A stretch of DNA of 64,000 nucleotides from Oligoflexia bacterium (GTDB taxonomy: Bacteria > Bdellovibrionota > Bacteriovoracia > Bacteriovoracales > Bacteriovoracaceae), in NCBI GenBank assembly GCA_015231955.1, contig JADGAN010000007.1, forward strand, positions 1 to 64,000, written 5' to 3'. The notes below the pieces were generated by a model, which saw nothing but the letters and a program-made list of their open reading frames with translations, searched no databases and had not been told where the DNA came from. Position numbers and translations under genes: made by a program. This document shows, piece after piece, positions 52,104-61,094 of this stretch (position 1 is the first letter of the stretch; each line of letters opens with the position of its first letter).

Positions 52104-54848
52104 CTAATAGAACCTATCTAATTTCTCTCCTTGGGCGAAGTTTATTTCATGCAATGTCTTTGTCCTGTCAGCATATGTGAATACACCACGTTTTGCTCCT
52201 ATAATTTCCTTGATCCCTCTACCGTGAGCGGCGCCTTCTAAGACCACGATGCCACCTGCATCCGCATGCCTTGCCAATTGGGCAGCTACCAAAGCATTTT
52301 GCAATTTGACTCGACTAGAATGTTCCATATCATCTATCATTCCGTAATAAAAATCGTCGTCTGGGTTTAATTGTGCAGTAAAAGGGGTATCGAGGGCCAC
52401 TACTTTTGTTAGCCCCGATTTTCTTGCAGCAATCACCACATCAAAAACATTGGGATGATTAAGAAAGTATAGTTTGCTTAAAGGTTCTAGTTCTTTACGG
52501 AATTTATTTTCTAGCGGGGCAAGCAACTTTTCATTTCCTGTAAGCATATACTCATCTAAGATCTTTTGATCTTCTACCATTAAAAATTCCACCCCAAGTG
52601 TTTTTACACCACTATCTCTCAACGTTGCTAAATCCTGGATTAATTTTTTACGTATTCTAGTGCTATCGTGACTTTCTCCATAAATAACATTGTGTGCGTT
52701 TGCCCAATTAAACGCTTGTTGTGGATGCATTTGTTGCCAGGTCATTGCAAAACGCTCAAAGGGTTTCGTTAATGTATTAAAATAAGTATCGATATACAAA
52801 CAGGTTCTAGGATTAAATTTCACCGGCCCTCTCTCTTTAGTTGCATCTGGAGATAAAAAATTCAATGAACGATACGCTTGAGAACTTGCATTTAAATAGC
52901 GTAAAACTTCTTGGGCCTCACTATTTCCAGAAGAAAATGGTACTGTTTTACAATCTACTTTTTCATTGACTTTGCTACACATAGAAAAGTAACTGCAATT
53001 TAAAACTAATGCTGGCAATTGCTCAACAGAGGTTGGCCTTTTTGATAAAGTGTAAAAGGAGCATGCGGGAAATAGAAAATTGTCTAGATCCCTTAAGATA
53101 GAACTCATCTCTTCACTATTTTGAGCGCCCGACAGCTGAGTACAATTTGCCTCAAAGCTAATAGCAGCATCATATTCCATAAGAGCTTTGGTGGTTGCTG
53201 ATTCTTTATTTTGCTCCAGAATGCAACTGTCTTGATTTTCAGTTTGCGTTTGCATTGGATTAGCAACATTCATTTTGCTATCAGCTTGAACCTGCACTGG
53301 ATTTAATAGGCCGAAATGTTTGATCAATTTATCAACGCTATCAAATGTCATTCCGGGAGTAAATTCTCCACTCTTTTGATCCTGATCTTGCACAACCAAA
53401 ACGTCAATGCCATTAGAATCTTTAGTTTGATGAACTCGAATACTATATTTAGCGAGCGGGCCGTTCTCTTTCTTTCTATTAATATAATTAAGGGACATAT
53501 AACCAGGCCCTTGTGATGATGGTCGGAAATAAAATCCCTCGCTTTTTTGTTCTCGAATATTTGATCGAAGTTGAGCATTGCCCACTTTTTCCTGCTCTTC
53601 AGTAGATGCAAACCATCCTTTGGACTTTAACTCCTCTTCAAAAGGTCTGTCTGAAGCTACTTTTTTCGCTGGGCCTATTTCTTTTGCTACTTCGACTTTA
53701 GCAATGGCTTCAACGTTAGTAGCAGGCCGTACTTGTACTGGTATTTTAAACCCACTTTTTTTGATCATTTCATCTAAGCTATTAAATGTAGTTCCAGGAA
53801 AAAATTCTTTAGTATCTACATAAAATTTTTGCATAATCAAAACGTCAGTGCCATTAGAGTCTTTAGTTTGGTGGATTCGAATACTTTGTACAGAAAGCGG
53901 GCCGTTCTCTTTCTTTCTAGCAATATAATCAACGGTCATATAATCAGGCCCTTGTGATGATGGGCGGAAATAAAATCCCTCGCTTTTTTGTTCTCGAACA
54001 TTTGATTCAAGTTTGGCCCTGGCCACTTTTTGCTGCTCTTTAGTAGATGCAAACCATCCTTTGGACTTTAACTCCTCTTCAAAAAGTCTATTAGACTGCA
54101 CCTTAGGAGGGGAATCTACTTTATTATTTGCAATGCTAGCTTCCATCGCTTTTACCGACGGATCGTTCTCTGAAACTTGGATATCCTGTTCAGGTTTCTC
54201 CAATTTAAAATAATTAATTTCAGCATTGGCATACAAAGAAAATCTTGCCACATCTTCTTTGAATGCTTGAATGTTTCCATGACTATCATCTACAAATACA
54301 ATGTTTTTTTTCTTTTTAGCTGCATCCGCTCCTAGCAATAGATAGGGTGCCAATGCTTTATTCCTATAATATTGATCTTTACTATCGATATCTCTAACAG
54401 ATATGACGTTTCCATTTTGATTGTAAGTGAAGGATACCTTTTGCTTATCTGCGGCCATCAGCACTGTGCTATCTTGTTTTCCATCGTCTACAGACAAACC
54501 TAATTCCTGGGCCAACCCCAACGCTCTTATCCGCGCAAGTGTATTTGGAAAATTGTCCCACGCGCTGGAAATGATAACCTCGGCCCCACTTTTTTTTAAT
54601 GCTTTTACCATTTGGATGGCAGCACCTCTTGGCCGGAGTTTCTCTCCATCTTTTGGCACTTCTTTATCGGTTAGTGTCCCATCCAAGTCCAGCACCACCA
54701 CTGTATCTTGTGGTGATGACATATTCATTATTTCTCCTATTTTACTACCGACCTCCACAATTTTAGCATTGGTAAAATCTTCAGAGAATGCTTTTATTGA
54801 AATCCCCATTAATAATAGCGAAAAAAAAAGGATCTTTGTCTTTAGCAT
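52104..54848 (-). CDS. Exported HAD protein with two tandem SH2-like domains and a ChaN/Tiki-like C-terminus
   Basis: A 914-residue exported protein with signal peptide 1-22. Residues 48-215 are a HAD domain: V-L-D-L-D-G-T (Asp54, Asp56), I-S-S-A-W-D, V-F-V-D-D-S. Residues about 254-370 and 402-517 are two near-identical units that read like SH2 domains. Each has an early G-W-F (Trp265, Trp412), then G-F-Y-F-R-P-S-S corresponding to FLVRES (Arg295, Arg442). A Y-M-T-V-D-Y or Y-M-S-L-N-Y strand, R-I/V-H-Q (His326, His473) and F-N-S-L-D-E-M-I or F-D-S-V-D-K-L-I complete the order. Residues about 715-890 carry I-Y-G-E-S-H-D-S, G-V-E-F-L, A-L-D-T and G-A-A-H-G-R-G, resembling the ChaN/Tiki/EreA fold. 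Weak AGAG precedes the ATG. Function unknown; the SH2 assignment is by motif order only. Confidence 0.7.
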   Translation of the reverse strand: MLKTKILFFSLLLMGISIKAFSEDFTNAKIVEVGSKIGEIMNMSSPQDTVVVLDLDGTLTDKEVPKDGEKLRPRGAAIQMVKALKKSGAEVIISSAWDNFPNTLARIRALGLAQELGLSVDDGKQDSTVLMAADKQKVSFTYNQNGNVISVRDIDSKDQYYRNKALAPYLLLGADAAKKKKNIVFVDDSHGNIQAFKEDVARFSLYANAEINYFKLEKPEQDIQVSENDPSVKAMEASIANNKVDSPPKVQSNRLFEEELKSKGWFASTKEQQKVARAKLESNVREQKSEGFYFRPSSQGPDYMTVDYIARKKENGPLSVQSIRIHQTKDSNGTDVLIMQKFYVDTKEFFPGTTFNSLDEMIKKSGFKIPVQVRPATNVEAIAKVEVAKEIGPAKKVASDRPFEEELKSKGWFASTEEQEKVGNAQLRSNIREQKSEGFYFRPSSQGPGYMSLNYINRKKENGPLAKYSIRVHQTKDSNGIDVLVVQDQDQKSGEFTPGMTFDSVDKLIKHFGLLNPVQVQADSKMNVANPMQTQTENQDSCILEQNKESATTKALMEYDAAISFEANCTQLSGAQNSEEMSSILRDLDNFLFPACSFYTLSKRPTSVEQLPALVLNCSYFSMCSKVNEKVDCKTVPFSSGNSEAQEVLRYLNASSQAYRSLNFLSPDATKERGPVKFNPRTCLYIDTYFNTLTKPFERFAMTWQQMHPQQAFNWANAHNVIYGESHDSTRIRKKLIQDLATLRDSGVKTLGVEFLMVEDQKILDEYMLTGNEKLLAPLENKFRKELEPLSKLYFLNHPNVFDVVIAARKSGLTKVVALDTPFTAQLNPDDDFYYGMIDDMEHSSRVKLQNALVAAQLARHADAGGIVVLEGAAHGRGIKEIIGAKRGVFTYADRTKTLHEINFAQGEKLDRFY
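53298..54089 (-). repeat. Direct duplication encoding the two SH2-like domains
   Basis: The segments coding for residues about 254-370 (53739-54089) and 402-517 (53298-53645) keep long identical stretches at protein level (E-E-E-L-K-S-K-G-W-F-A-S-T, R-E-Q-K-S-E-G-F-Y-F-R-P-S-S-Q-G-P, H-Q-T-K-D-S-N-G) and high DNA similarity. This indicates a recent tandem duplication. Confidence 0.8.
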
Positions 54849-54990
54849 TAATAATGCTCTCTTTTTTTAATGAAAATAAATATTAATCAAATTATACTGC
54901 TTGCAGTTTAGTTTTCAAGCGCCAATCCCCCCAGAACCGCCACTATACTGCAAGTGCAAGGAAGAGCAAGAACCATGATGACTACTCACT

Positions 54991-57162
54991 TCAAGGCTGA
55001 CTTTGCCATATACCCCTCTCTTGAAAATATTGTTTCATAATGTCACCCCCAGTCTGAAATCCATTATATTTATTTAAAACCTGTCTACTTTTGTCGATAT
55101 CGTGAGCATAATGAGAGGAAGTATGTCCATCCAAAGGCTTATAACTATAGCGACTAGAGAAGAAGGCGCGAATACCAGATCTATTATCAAACTGAGGATT
55201 GCCAATGTAACCTAAAAAGCTTGAGGGAGGAAGACCGACCGTCTGCGCCTGCATCCACTCGTCTGGTGTCACAGGACGATCTTTATTAATAGATGGATCG
55301 ATAACTTGAGGGAGAGACTCACCACTTGCATTTCTCACAAAGATCACTGGGGCAACATGATATCTCCAGGATACACCACCACTAGGATGATTTGGAGTTT
55401 CGGCATATAACATTGGAGGAGGATTCGTACTTTGAGAAAAAATCTTCATCGAGTTAATTCCCAAACCGGCCATGTAATCGGCCATAAGATGTGCTCTAGC
55501 AAAACAGCCATCAGCAGGATAACGAAAGGGAATGTCATCCCTATTTTTTATCTCATTAAAAAGCTGTTGGACCTCCTGCTCATTTAAAACGGTCACGTTT
55601 GTAAGCACAGCTGAGTCGACGACATACATAAGCTCAGTAGGGTGTGCTGAATACATGGCATTGGCAGCAACTTGTGGATTAAAGTGGGTTTGCCACCGCT
55701 TTTTTTCTTCTGCATCTCGAGACCTTCGCTCTAGACCTCGAGTCCCTTGTGAAGCCAATTCCGAGACGACGGAAGCATAACTCTGGCCACTAGCATAGTT
55801 TCCTAATAGAGTATCACAAGAATCAAGAACCAACTGCTTTGATTTCGGATTTAATAAACCTGCCTGATCTTTGACAAGCATATAAAAATCTTGCAATCGC
55901 GCTGAAAATGATCCTGAAGATTGGTTCAATACTTTCTTAAAAAGTTCTTCAGCAATCATTCTTTGAGGACTTGAGGGTTGAGCAAAATATAAATCTCGTT
56001 GAGAAGCAATGGACAGAAACTCTTTTTTTAGTAACATCTTCCCAATGGCATTATTAAGATGAAACATCACTCGTCCCTTCTCTACATTGTATGGAGAAGC
56101 GGGAGAGCTGGAATCGGCAGGATAAATTTGATCATTGATTTTTACCGTATTTCCTGGAAGAGTGCCATAAAGTGCACGCAATTTAATCTCTTGCAAAATC
56201 GCGAGGGACTTATCTTCATAGCTCATAGGGTTGTTAGATGTCGTCAGTGCTAATGATTTTATGATAGGAATGATCGTTTGCATGGTGTTATTATCAAATG
56301 GCCGCTTACTATTGGAGTATTTAATGCTTTCTTGCAATTCTTCTAAGATCTCATGCTCTAAAGACAAAGCATCTATAGCATTTTTTATTCTAGGATCTAA
56401 GTTTCCTATATTGACCTCTAGCGATTGCATCAAATAGATCATTTTCTTTTCAAAGCTCCCTGCACCTTCCATGGCCCATCCCAGATGTTGACGAAACCAT
56501 TGTTCATCATAGGGCAATGGATCTGGATAAAAACTCCGATTTAAATATTCCATAAAACGATCGCCCAAAGGAGCATACTCATTTACTTGTTGTTGTTCAC
56601 CGTCACTTTCAATCCCAGAAGCACAAAAATTTTGATTAACAGTCTGAGTATTAAAGGCACGCAAATTTGCAACCACCATCTCTATAGAAAAATATTGTCC
56701 GATCAGTTCTGTAGTGAAAGGGCGATTATGAAAGGGAAGAAAGTGGGCAAAACGATCAATATTAGACATATTTAATCCCCAACCGGACATGGCATTGACA
56801 AACATTTGTTTAAAAGCTGGACAGTTGGTAAGAAGTGTATGCACGTTATCAGTAGACAAACTTCTTCCTCCCATTTTCTGCGCATAAGGATGAGAGTAGA
56901 ATCCTGCAAAAAGTTTAAAATACTTTGTAAACTGATCACCACCAGATATTTCCAATAACTCCAAGACATCGTACCCTGGATCGGTCTGACATAGATTTTG
57001 CTGAAAAACCTCTTCCGATAATCCTACATCGGCAGGTGACATAGCATTCCGATTGGCAATTATATTTGGATCAGTAATTGTAATGATGGCCAAGGTCTCA
57101 TTACTAATGCTGATGGAAAGTAAAATAAGAGCAGTAATAGTGAAGTAAATTGTCTTTATCAT
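54991..57162 (-). CDS. Large exported protein with protein-glutaminase-like C-terminal domain
   Basis: A 723-residue protein. The signal peptide ends near N-E-T-L-A. Residues about 40-480 are helical, with no family I recognise. Residues about 545-630 match the protein-glutamine glutaminase (Gln_deamidase_2) core: A-D-G-C-F-A-R-A-H-L-M (Cys553), W-R-Y-H-V-A-P-V-I (His602) and Q-V-I-D-P-S-I (Asp622). That is a Cys-His-Asp triad related to transglutaminases, which deamidates protein-bound Gln to Glu. An S-S-H-Y-A-H-D-I-D segment near the end may be part of the same domain. GGGGAGGGGATA lies before the ATG. Together with two transglutaminase-like genes it makes three Gln-targeting exported enzymes in this window. 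Confidence 0.78.
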   Translation of the reverse strand: MIKTIYFTITALILLSISISNETLAIITITDPNIIANRNAMSPADVGLSEEVFQQNLCQTDPGYDVLELLEISGGDQFTKYFKLFAGFYSHPYAQKMGGRSLSTDNVHTLLTNCPAFKQMFVNAMSGWGLNMSNIDRFAHFLPFHNRPFTTELIGQYFSIEMVVANLRAFNTQTVNQNFCASGIESDGEQQQVNEYAPLGDRFMEYLNRSFYPDPLPYDEQWFRQHLGWAMEGAGSFEKKMIYLMQSLEVNIGNLDPRIKNAIDALSLEHEILEELQESIKYSNSKRPFDNNTMQTIIPIIKSLALTTSNNPMSYEDKSLAILQEIKLRALYGTLPGNTVKINDQIYPADSSSPASPYNVEKGRVMFHLNNAIGKMLLKKEFLSIASQRDLYFAQPSSPQRMIAEELFKKVLNQSSGSFSARLQDFYMLVKDQAGLLNPKSKQLVLDSCDTLLGNYASGQSYASVVSELASQGTRGLERRSRDAEEKKRWQTHFNPQVAANAMYSAHPTELMYVVDSAVLTNVTVLNEQEVQQLFNEIKNRDDIPFRYPADGCFARAHLMADYMAGLGINSMKIFSQSTNPPPMLYAETPNHPSGGVSWRYHVAPVIFVRNASGESLPQVIDPSINKDRPVTPDEWMQAQTVGLPPSSFLGYIGNPQFDNRSGIRAFFSSRYSYKPLDGHTSSHYAHDIDKSRQVLNKYNGFQTGGDIMKQYFQERGIWQSQP

Positions 57163-57319
57163 TATCCCCTCCCCTTTAAAAACAACTCTTTCCTATCTCT
57201 TATCGTCCATATTTTGATTTATTTAAAAAAAAGGAAAAAAGGTGCTGGCCGACTTTTGGGAGAATGGCACAAATCCAAATCCCCAATAAATCGGTATATC
57301 ACGGCCAAAAGGATTTCTG

Positions 57320-57964
57320 TTATCTTACTTGCAGTACATATTGAGTACCATTGTTCAACTGCAGGAGAAGCGCACTTCCCAAGGCATCTGTTTTTTGACT
57401 AACACCTGTAATCTCCATTCCCTTCGTGCTGTAAAGGTAACGCTGCCCATCCCTAAGCGTAACTAAAAGCTCTGCTTTCCCAGGATAATATTCATAGGAG
57501 AGACCATTTTGTCCTCCAGACATCGACGGAAAATTCATAAAGCTGTCTCCTCCTCCCATGGGAGCAACACTAGCAATCGCCTGGGCCCCACCACAAGAGT
57601 CACAACTGCTAATAGCACTACCGTGACCTCCATCACGATAAATCGTCGCTAAATCACTCGCCAAAGAGATAACCTTTGCTTTAAGACTAGAGTTAAACAT
57701 ATCACCAATCATCACCATGCCACCACTCGACCATTGGCCCATGCCACCAAGTTCCGATAGGTTAAACTGCGCTTGACTTCCCCTACCTGCATCGATCGCT
57801 TGATAAAGTGAGTTCACTGTTTGCACGCTAATCGCATACTTCTTCGCTAGCGCTTTCGCAGCAACTGGACTCAACTCACCTGCAAATAAACTACAACTGA
57901 GCACCATCGCCGTCATCGCACCAATGCACACAAGAGTTTTTTTTATGTGATTTTTATTTTCCAT
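57320..57964 (-). CDS. Exported protein with SHOCT-associated N-terminal core
   Basis: A 214-residue protein whose signal peptide ends near S-L-F-A-G. The mature N-terminus (V-Q-T-V-N-S-L-Y-Q-A-I-D-A-G, then F-N-L-S-E-L-G-G-M-G-Q-W-S, then M-I-G-D-M-F-N-S-S-L-K-A-K-V) matches a conserved core known from bacterial proteins with C-terminal SHOCT helices. Those proteins carry the same F-x-x-x-E-L-G-G-M-G-Q-W and G-D-M-F-N segments. Here there is a signal peptide and no SHOCT helix. Two Cys lie in C-D-S-C. The C-terminus is beta-rich. AAGGAGTAGCG precedes the ATG. Function unknown. Confidence 0.7.
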   Translation of the reverse strand: MENKNHIKKTLVCIGAMTAMVLSCSLFAGELSPVAAKALAKKYAISVQTVNSLYQAIDAGRGSQAQFNLSELGGMGQWSSGGMVMIGDMFNSSLKAKVISLASDLATIYRDGGHGSAISSCDSCGGAQAIASVAPMGGGDSFMNFPSMSGGQNGLSYEYYPGKAELLVTLRDGQRYLYSTKGMEITGVSQKTDALGSALLLQLNNGTQYVLQVR

Positions 57965-58242
57965 CGCTACTCCTTATTCATTCCTTAACGAAAAACATTG
58001 TAATATAAACACCCATGATAACCTTATCTAAAACAAACAAAATTACGATTTAAGACTTTTTTTCTTTTCTTTAATATTCTCAATATCTTATACATTGAAG
58101 CAATTTCATAAATGATTTTATTGATGCCACATAAAATCGCCACTAATGCCAATTTTTTCATGCAACTGTTATTTGTTTAGTTTTAAAATGAGAGGCCAAC
58201 TTCTGAAAAACATTATGAAGCAAAAAAAATCAAAAGTTTTTT

Positions 58243-58322
58243 GTAACTGCTCACTCCCTTCAACCATCAACTTTCATCCAGATGCTATCAGCTGAATAGC
58301 TGTCAGCTATTCCACTTCAGCT
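58243..58322 (+). repeat. Degenerate, truncated copy of the long-palindrome element
   Basis: It begins GTAACTGCTCAC like the complete copies, then T-for-A and other changes (CTCCCTTCAACCATCAACTTTCATCC). The inner loop is altered to GATGCTATCAGC, with TAGCTG and CAGCTA nearby. The right arm is absent. Confidence 0.6.
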
Positions 58323-58381
58323 TCTTCGAAAAAAATTGATTTAGGCCTTGAAATTTAACTGGGCCTCTTGATTAAAATAAG

Positions 58382-58487
58382 GTAACTGCTCACACCCTTC
58401 AGCCATCTACCCTCTACCGGATGCTGAAAGTTGCTTAGCTAACAGCATTTGGTTGAGAGGTGAAGGTTGAGGGGTGTGAGCAGTTAC
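58382..58487. repeat. 106-bp long-palindrome element, copy B
   Basis: Same 106-base unit as at 48279-48384 but in reverse orientation, with two mismatches (CGG to CAG near the left arm, and CTACTC to CTACCC). The 16-base terminal arms and the ATGCTG/CAGCAT inner stem are kept. The two copies flank a 10-kb block containing the metal transporter, the SH2-like protein and the glutaminase-like gene. Confidence 0.85.
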
Positions 58488-58529
58488 TTTTTCTTTTAGA
58501 CAATAAGGATAAAATTTGCGTAGTGACGA

Positions 58530-59030
58530 TTATTTCCAAGTTCCTGAACCAGCGATCCAAGTATCTTTAGTTCCTGAGACACTGCATCTTTTAACAAAGG
58601 ATATCTTTGGAGTGGGATCAGATTCGCCAAATTTTGTCCAACGATAATTAACCCAAGCTCCCTCAGCTTTGCTTTCGGTTGCTTTTACCATCTCAACAAA
58701 GAGACGAACACCATCAGGATCCTGGTTGTCACTAATATTTTTTCCATCCAATTGAGGCTTAATTGGATGCATGATCATATTAGGAACCAAGTCGTTGATC
58801 CATATATAGTTAGGTTCTCCACAACAATCATAGCGCAAACTTTTTATTTTTGGGAGGGCGGCCTTTCCTTCTTTGATCAGTAGTTCGCAGGCATCCTCAA
58901 CTTGCTTTTGAACTAACTCTTTCTTGCAAACAGCTTTTGTTTTGCTTTCAGTGCAGCTGTCTTCCCCAAAGAGGATTGAAGGGCATAAAAGCGAAAGCAA
59001 CAAAAACATGGTCAGTGTTGTTTTGAGCAT
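58530..59030 (-). CDS. Stand-alone periplasmic Cache-domain protein
   Basis: About 166 residues from ATG 59030, with GGAGAATTTCATC ahead. A signal peptide is followed by a single Cache type-2 domain: Y-I-W-I-N-D-L-V-P-N-M-I-M-H-P-I-K-P-Q-L, then D-P-D-G-V-R-L-F-V-E-M, V-N-Y-R-W and a final W-I-A-G-S-G. This domain usually forms the ligand-binding part of chemoreceptors or kinases. Here no membrane anchor or output domain follows, so it probably works as a soluble periplasmic small-molecule sensor or carrier. It is divergent from a methyl-accepting chemotaxis protein, 157 bases away, which suggests cooperation. Four Cys in the N-terminal part may form disulfides. Confidence 0.85.
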   Translation of the reverse strand: MLKTTLTMFLLLSLLCPSILFGEDSCTESKTKAVCKKELVQKQVEDACELLIKEGKAALPKIKSLRYDCCGEPNYIWINDLVPNMIMHPIKPQLDGKNISDNQDPDGVRLFVEMVKATESKAEGAWVNYRWTKFGESDPTPKISFVKRCSVSGTKDTWIAGSGTWK

Positions 59031-59187
59031 GATGAAATTCTCCAAATTTAAGAAATATAGGGATAATAGTGTGCCACTTTCAATATTATGAGTCCAATTT
59101 AAAAAAGATTCAATAAAAATATAACAATTTCCGATAAGGAGAATAGTCGGGATGATTGATTTTTTCGGATTGAAAGAAAAGGGGTGA

Positions 59188-61092
59188 ATGATGGACAGAA
59201 TTTCTCAATTTTTATCATCATTGTTTACATTAAAAACTGGACTCACTGTAAAACTAGTCATGGGTTTTATTCTCACCAGTGTGATTTCGACTACAGTTCT
59301 TTGTGTCTTTTTATATAAAGTTATCCAAGAGATATTGTATACAGAGAAGTTTACTATTTTCGCTGAAAAAAAATATGCTCAAGTGGAGAGTTATTTAAGA
59401 ACAACTGCTGATAATGCAACTATTTTTTCTCAAAACAAGTTCATTCAAGACGCCTCAGTCTCTTTTGAAAGTGTTATCTATGGATTAGGCCTTGATGCAA
59501 ACAAAGATTTAGACTTATCTATAGCTTATTATAAAGATCTTAATAAAAAATATGAAGATAAATTCAAAGAATTGTTAATCGATTATAAAATTAAAAATTT
59601 TTATGTTGTTTTGAGTACTGGTGCCGTTGTCGCTGCTGGCGTTCCGGATAGTTATCTTGGTTTAAATGCCATTCAAGGAGGATTACAAGGTAGCGCCTTT
59701 GCTAAATGTTTTGATGATATCAACAAAAACGATGAGGCCCAGATCAGTTTCACAGATATTATTTTTTCCAAGGTAAAGAATAGATTGGCCAGTTATATGT
59801 GTGTGCCAGTTCGTTCCAAATACAATAGAGATGGGTATTCTGCTAATCAAAAAATGAGCACTCTTGTTGTGGAAGTGGATTGGAGTGTGATCAATACCAT
59901 TTTAGCAGAGGATAAAGATGTGATTATGAGTGGTCAAGTTTATCTTGTAGGAGAAGATTTTAGTCTGAAATCTAGGCTTAATGATAGCGAATACAACATG
60001 GAAGACATGATAAAAAATGGAAAAAAACTGGATGGAAATTACCTTAAAACTCTTTTTGAAGAGAAAAAGCAAGAACATGATCCTATCACTATAGAATTTG
60101 TTAACAATTACAAAGGGAAAGAAGTTTTTATTGCTAAGAAAGTTTATAATTTTTTAAATAAACGATGGGGGATATTGGTTGAGATGGGTGTTGCTGAAGC
60201 GAGACAGACGCTAAATCTCTTAATCGAAAGAAGCTTCTACATTGTTTGTGGGGTCTTACTCTTGATTACCTTTATTGGAATTTTTATGGGAAAACAAATG
60301 GTTGCTCCTGTTCAAAAAGCACTTGCCTCCATGGAAAAATCTTCTGCCTTTGTTAAAGATCAGGCAGAGTCTCTTTCAACGATGAATGAACAACTTGCAA
60401 TGCGTACGACAAAACAGGATCAGAGTGTTAGAGACTCCATTTCCTGCTTGGAAGAGATGACTTCTTCGGTAAAGAAAACAGCAGAACAATCTATGGGTGC
60501 TTCCGGCCTGATGGGAGAGACAAACCGTAATGTTGATGAAAGTGTTAAGACATCAGATGAGGCATTGGATGCCATGAAGAATATTTCTAATAGCAATAAA
60601 CAAATTGGTCAAATTGTGAATATGGTTAGTGATATCTCTTTCCAAACTAATCTTTTGGCCATCAATGCGGCGATTGAGGCGGCCAAGGCCTCTGATGCCG
60701 GAAAAGGCTTTGCTGTTGTAGCATTGGAAGTTAGAGAATTGGCACAGCGATCAGCTAATGCCACAACGGAGATAAAAAAACTTATTAATCATAACACTGA
60801 AAATGTTGTTCAGGGTGAAAAATTAGTGGAAGTAGGAGCAAAAAATTTAAAGAACATTTTACTCAAAATTAATCAAGTTAATCAATACATGCAAGATATT
60901 ATGCAAGCAACTCAGCAACAATCTGATCGCGTAGGAAATATGGATAAGAGTGCTAAGGAGCTTAGTGAAACGACAGAAAGTAATCAAGCTTTGGTGGCCT
61001 CAATTGAAAAAACCGGATCTGAACTATCGGATCAAATGAGTTCTTTGGATGGTAATATTACTGAGATCGCGAAAATTGTTATGGGCAAATAG
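59188..61092 (+). CDS. Methyl-accepting chemotaxis protein
   Basis: A 634-residue transmembrane chemoreceptor. TM1 about 20-45, a large periplasmic sensor about 46-345 (probably Cache-like; F-V-V-L-S-T-G-style strands, F-I-A-K-K-V-Y), TM2 about 347-368, then a cytoplasmic signalling domain. The hairpin tip reads [20 protein letters not shown], followed by [17 protein letters not shown] see no clear HAMP domain after TM2 and no C-terminal N-W-E-T-F-type tether. AAAGGGGTGA precedes ATG 59188 (or ATG 59191). Ligand unknown; the divergent Cache protein is a candidate partner. Confidence 0.95.
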   Translation: MMDRISQFLSSLFTLKTGLTVKLVMGFILTSVISTTVLCVFLYKVIQEILYTEKFTIFAEKKYAQVESYLRTTADNATIFSQNKFIQDASVSFESVIYGLGLDANKDLDLSIAYYKDLNKKYEDKFKELLIDYKIKNFYVVLSTGAVVAAGVPDSYLGLNAIQGGLQGSAFAKCFDDINKNDEAQISFTDIIFSKVKNRLASYMCVPVRSKYNRDGYSANQKMSTLVVEVDWSVINTILAEDKDVIMSGQVYLVGEDFSLKSRLNDSEYNMEDMIKNGKKLDGNYLKTLFEEKKQEHDPITIEFVNNYKGKEVFIAKKVYNFLNKRWGILVEMGVAEARQTLNLLIERSFYIVCGVLLLITFIGIFMGKQMVAPVQKALASMEKSSAFVKDQAESLSTMNEQLAMRTTKQDQSVRDSISCLEEMTSSVKKTAEQSMGASGLMGETNRNVDESVKTSDEALDAMKNISNSNKQIGQIVNMVSDISFQTNLLAINAAIEAAKASDAGKGFAVVALEVRELAQRSANATTEIKKLINHNTENVVQGEKLVEVGAKNLKNILLKINQVNQYMQDIMQATQQQSDRVGNMDKSAKELSETTESNQALVASIEKTGSELSDQMSSLDGNITEIAKIVMGK

Positions 61093-61094
61093 AG

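Larger units (their letters stand above)
57965..58529. other. 565-base gene-free region carrying palindromic elements
   Basis: It lies between the exported SHOCT-core protein and the Cache protein genes, both on the minus strand. The left half (57965-58240) is AT-rich with no gene I can support. The right half holds a degenerate 5' part of the long-palindrome element (58243-58322) and a complete copy (58382-58487). The gap is unusually long for this gene-dense window. Confidence 0.6.
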
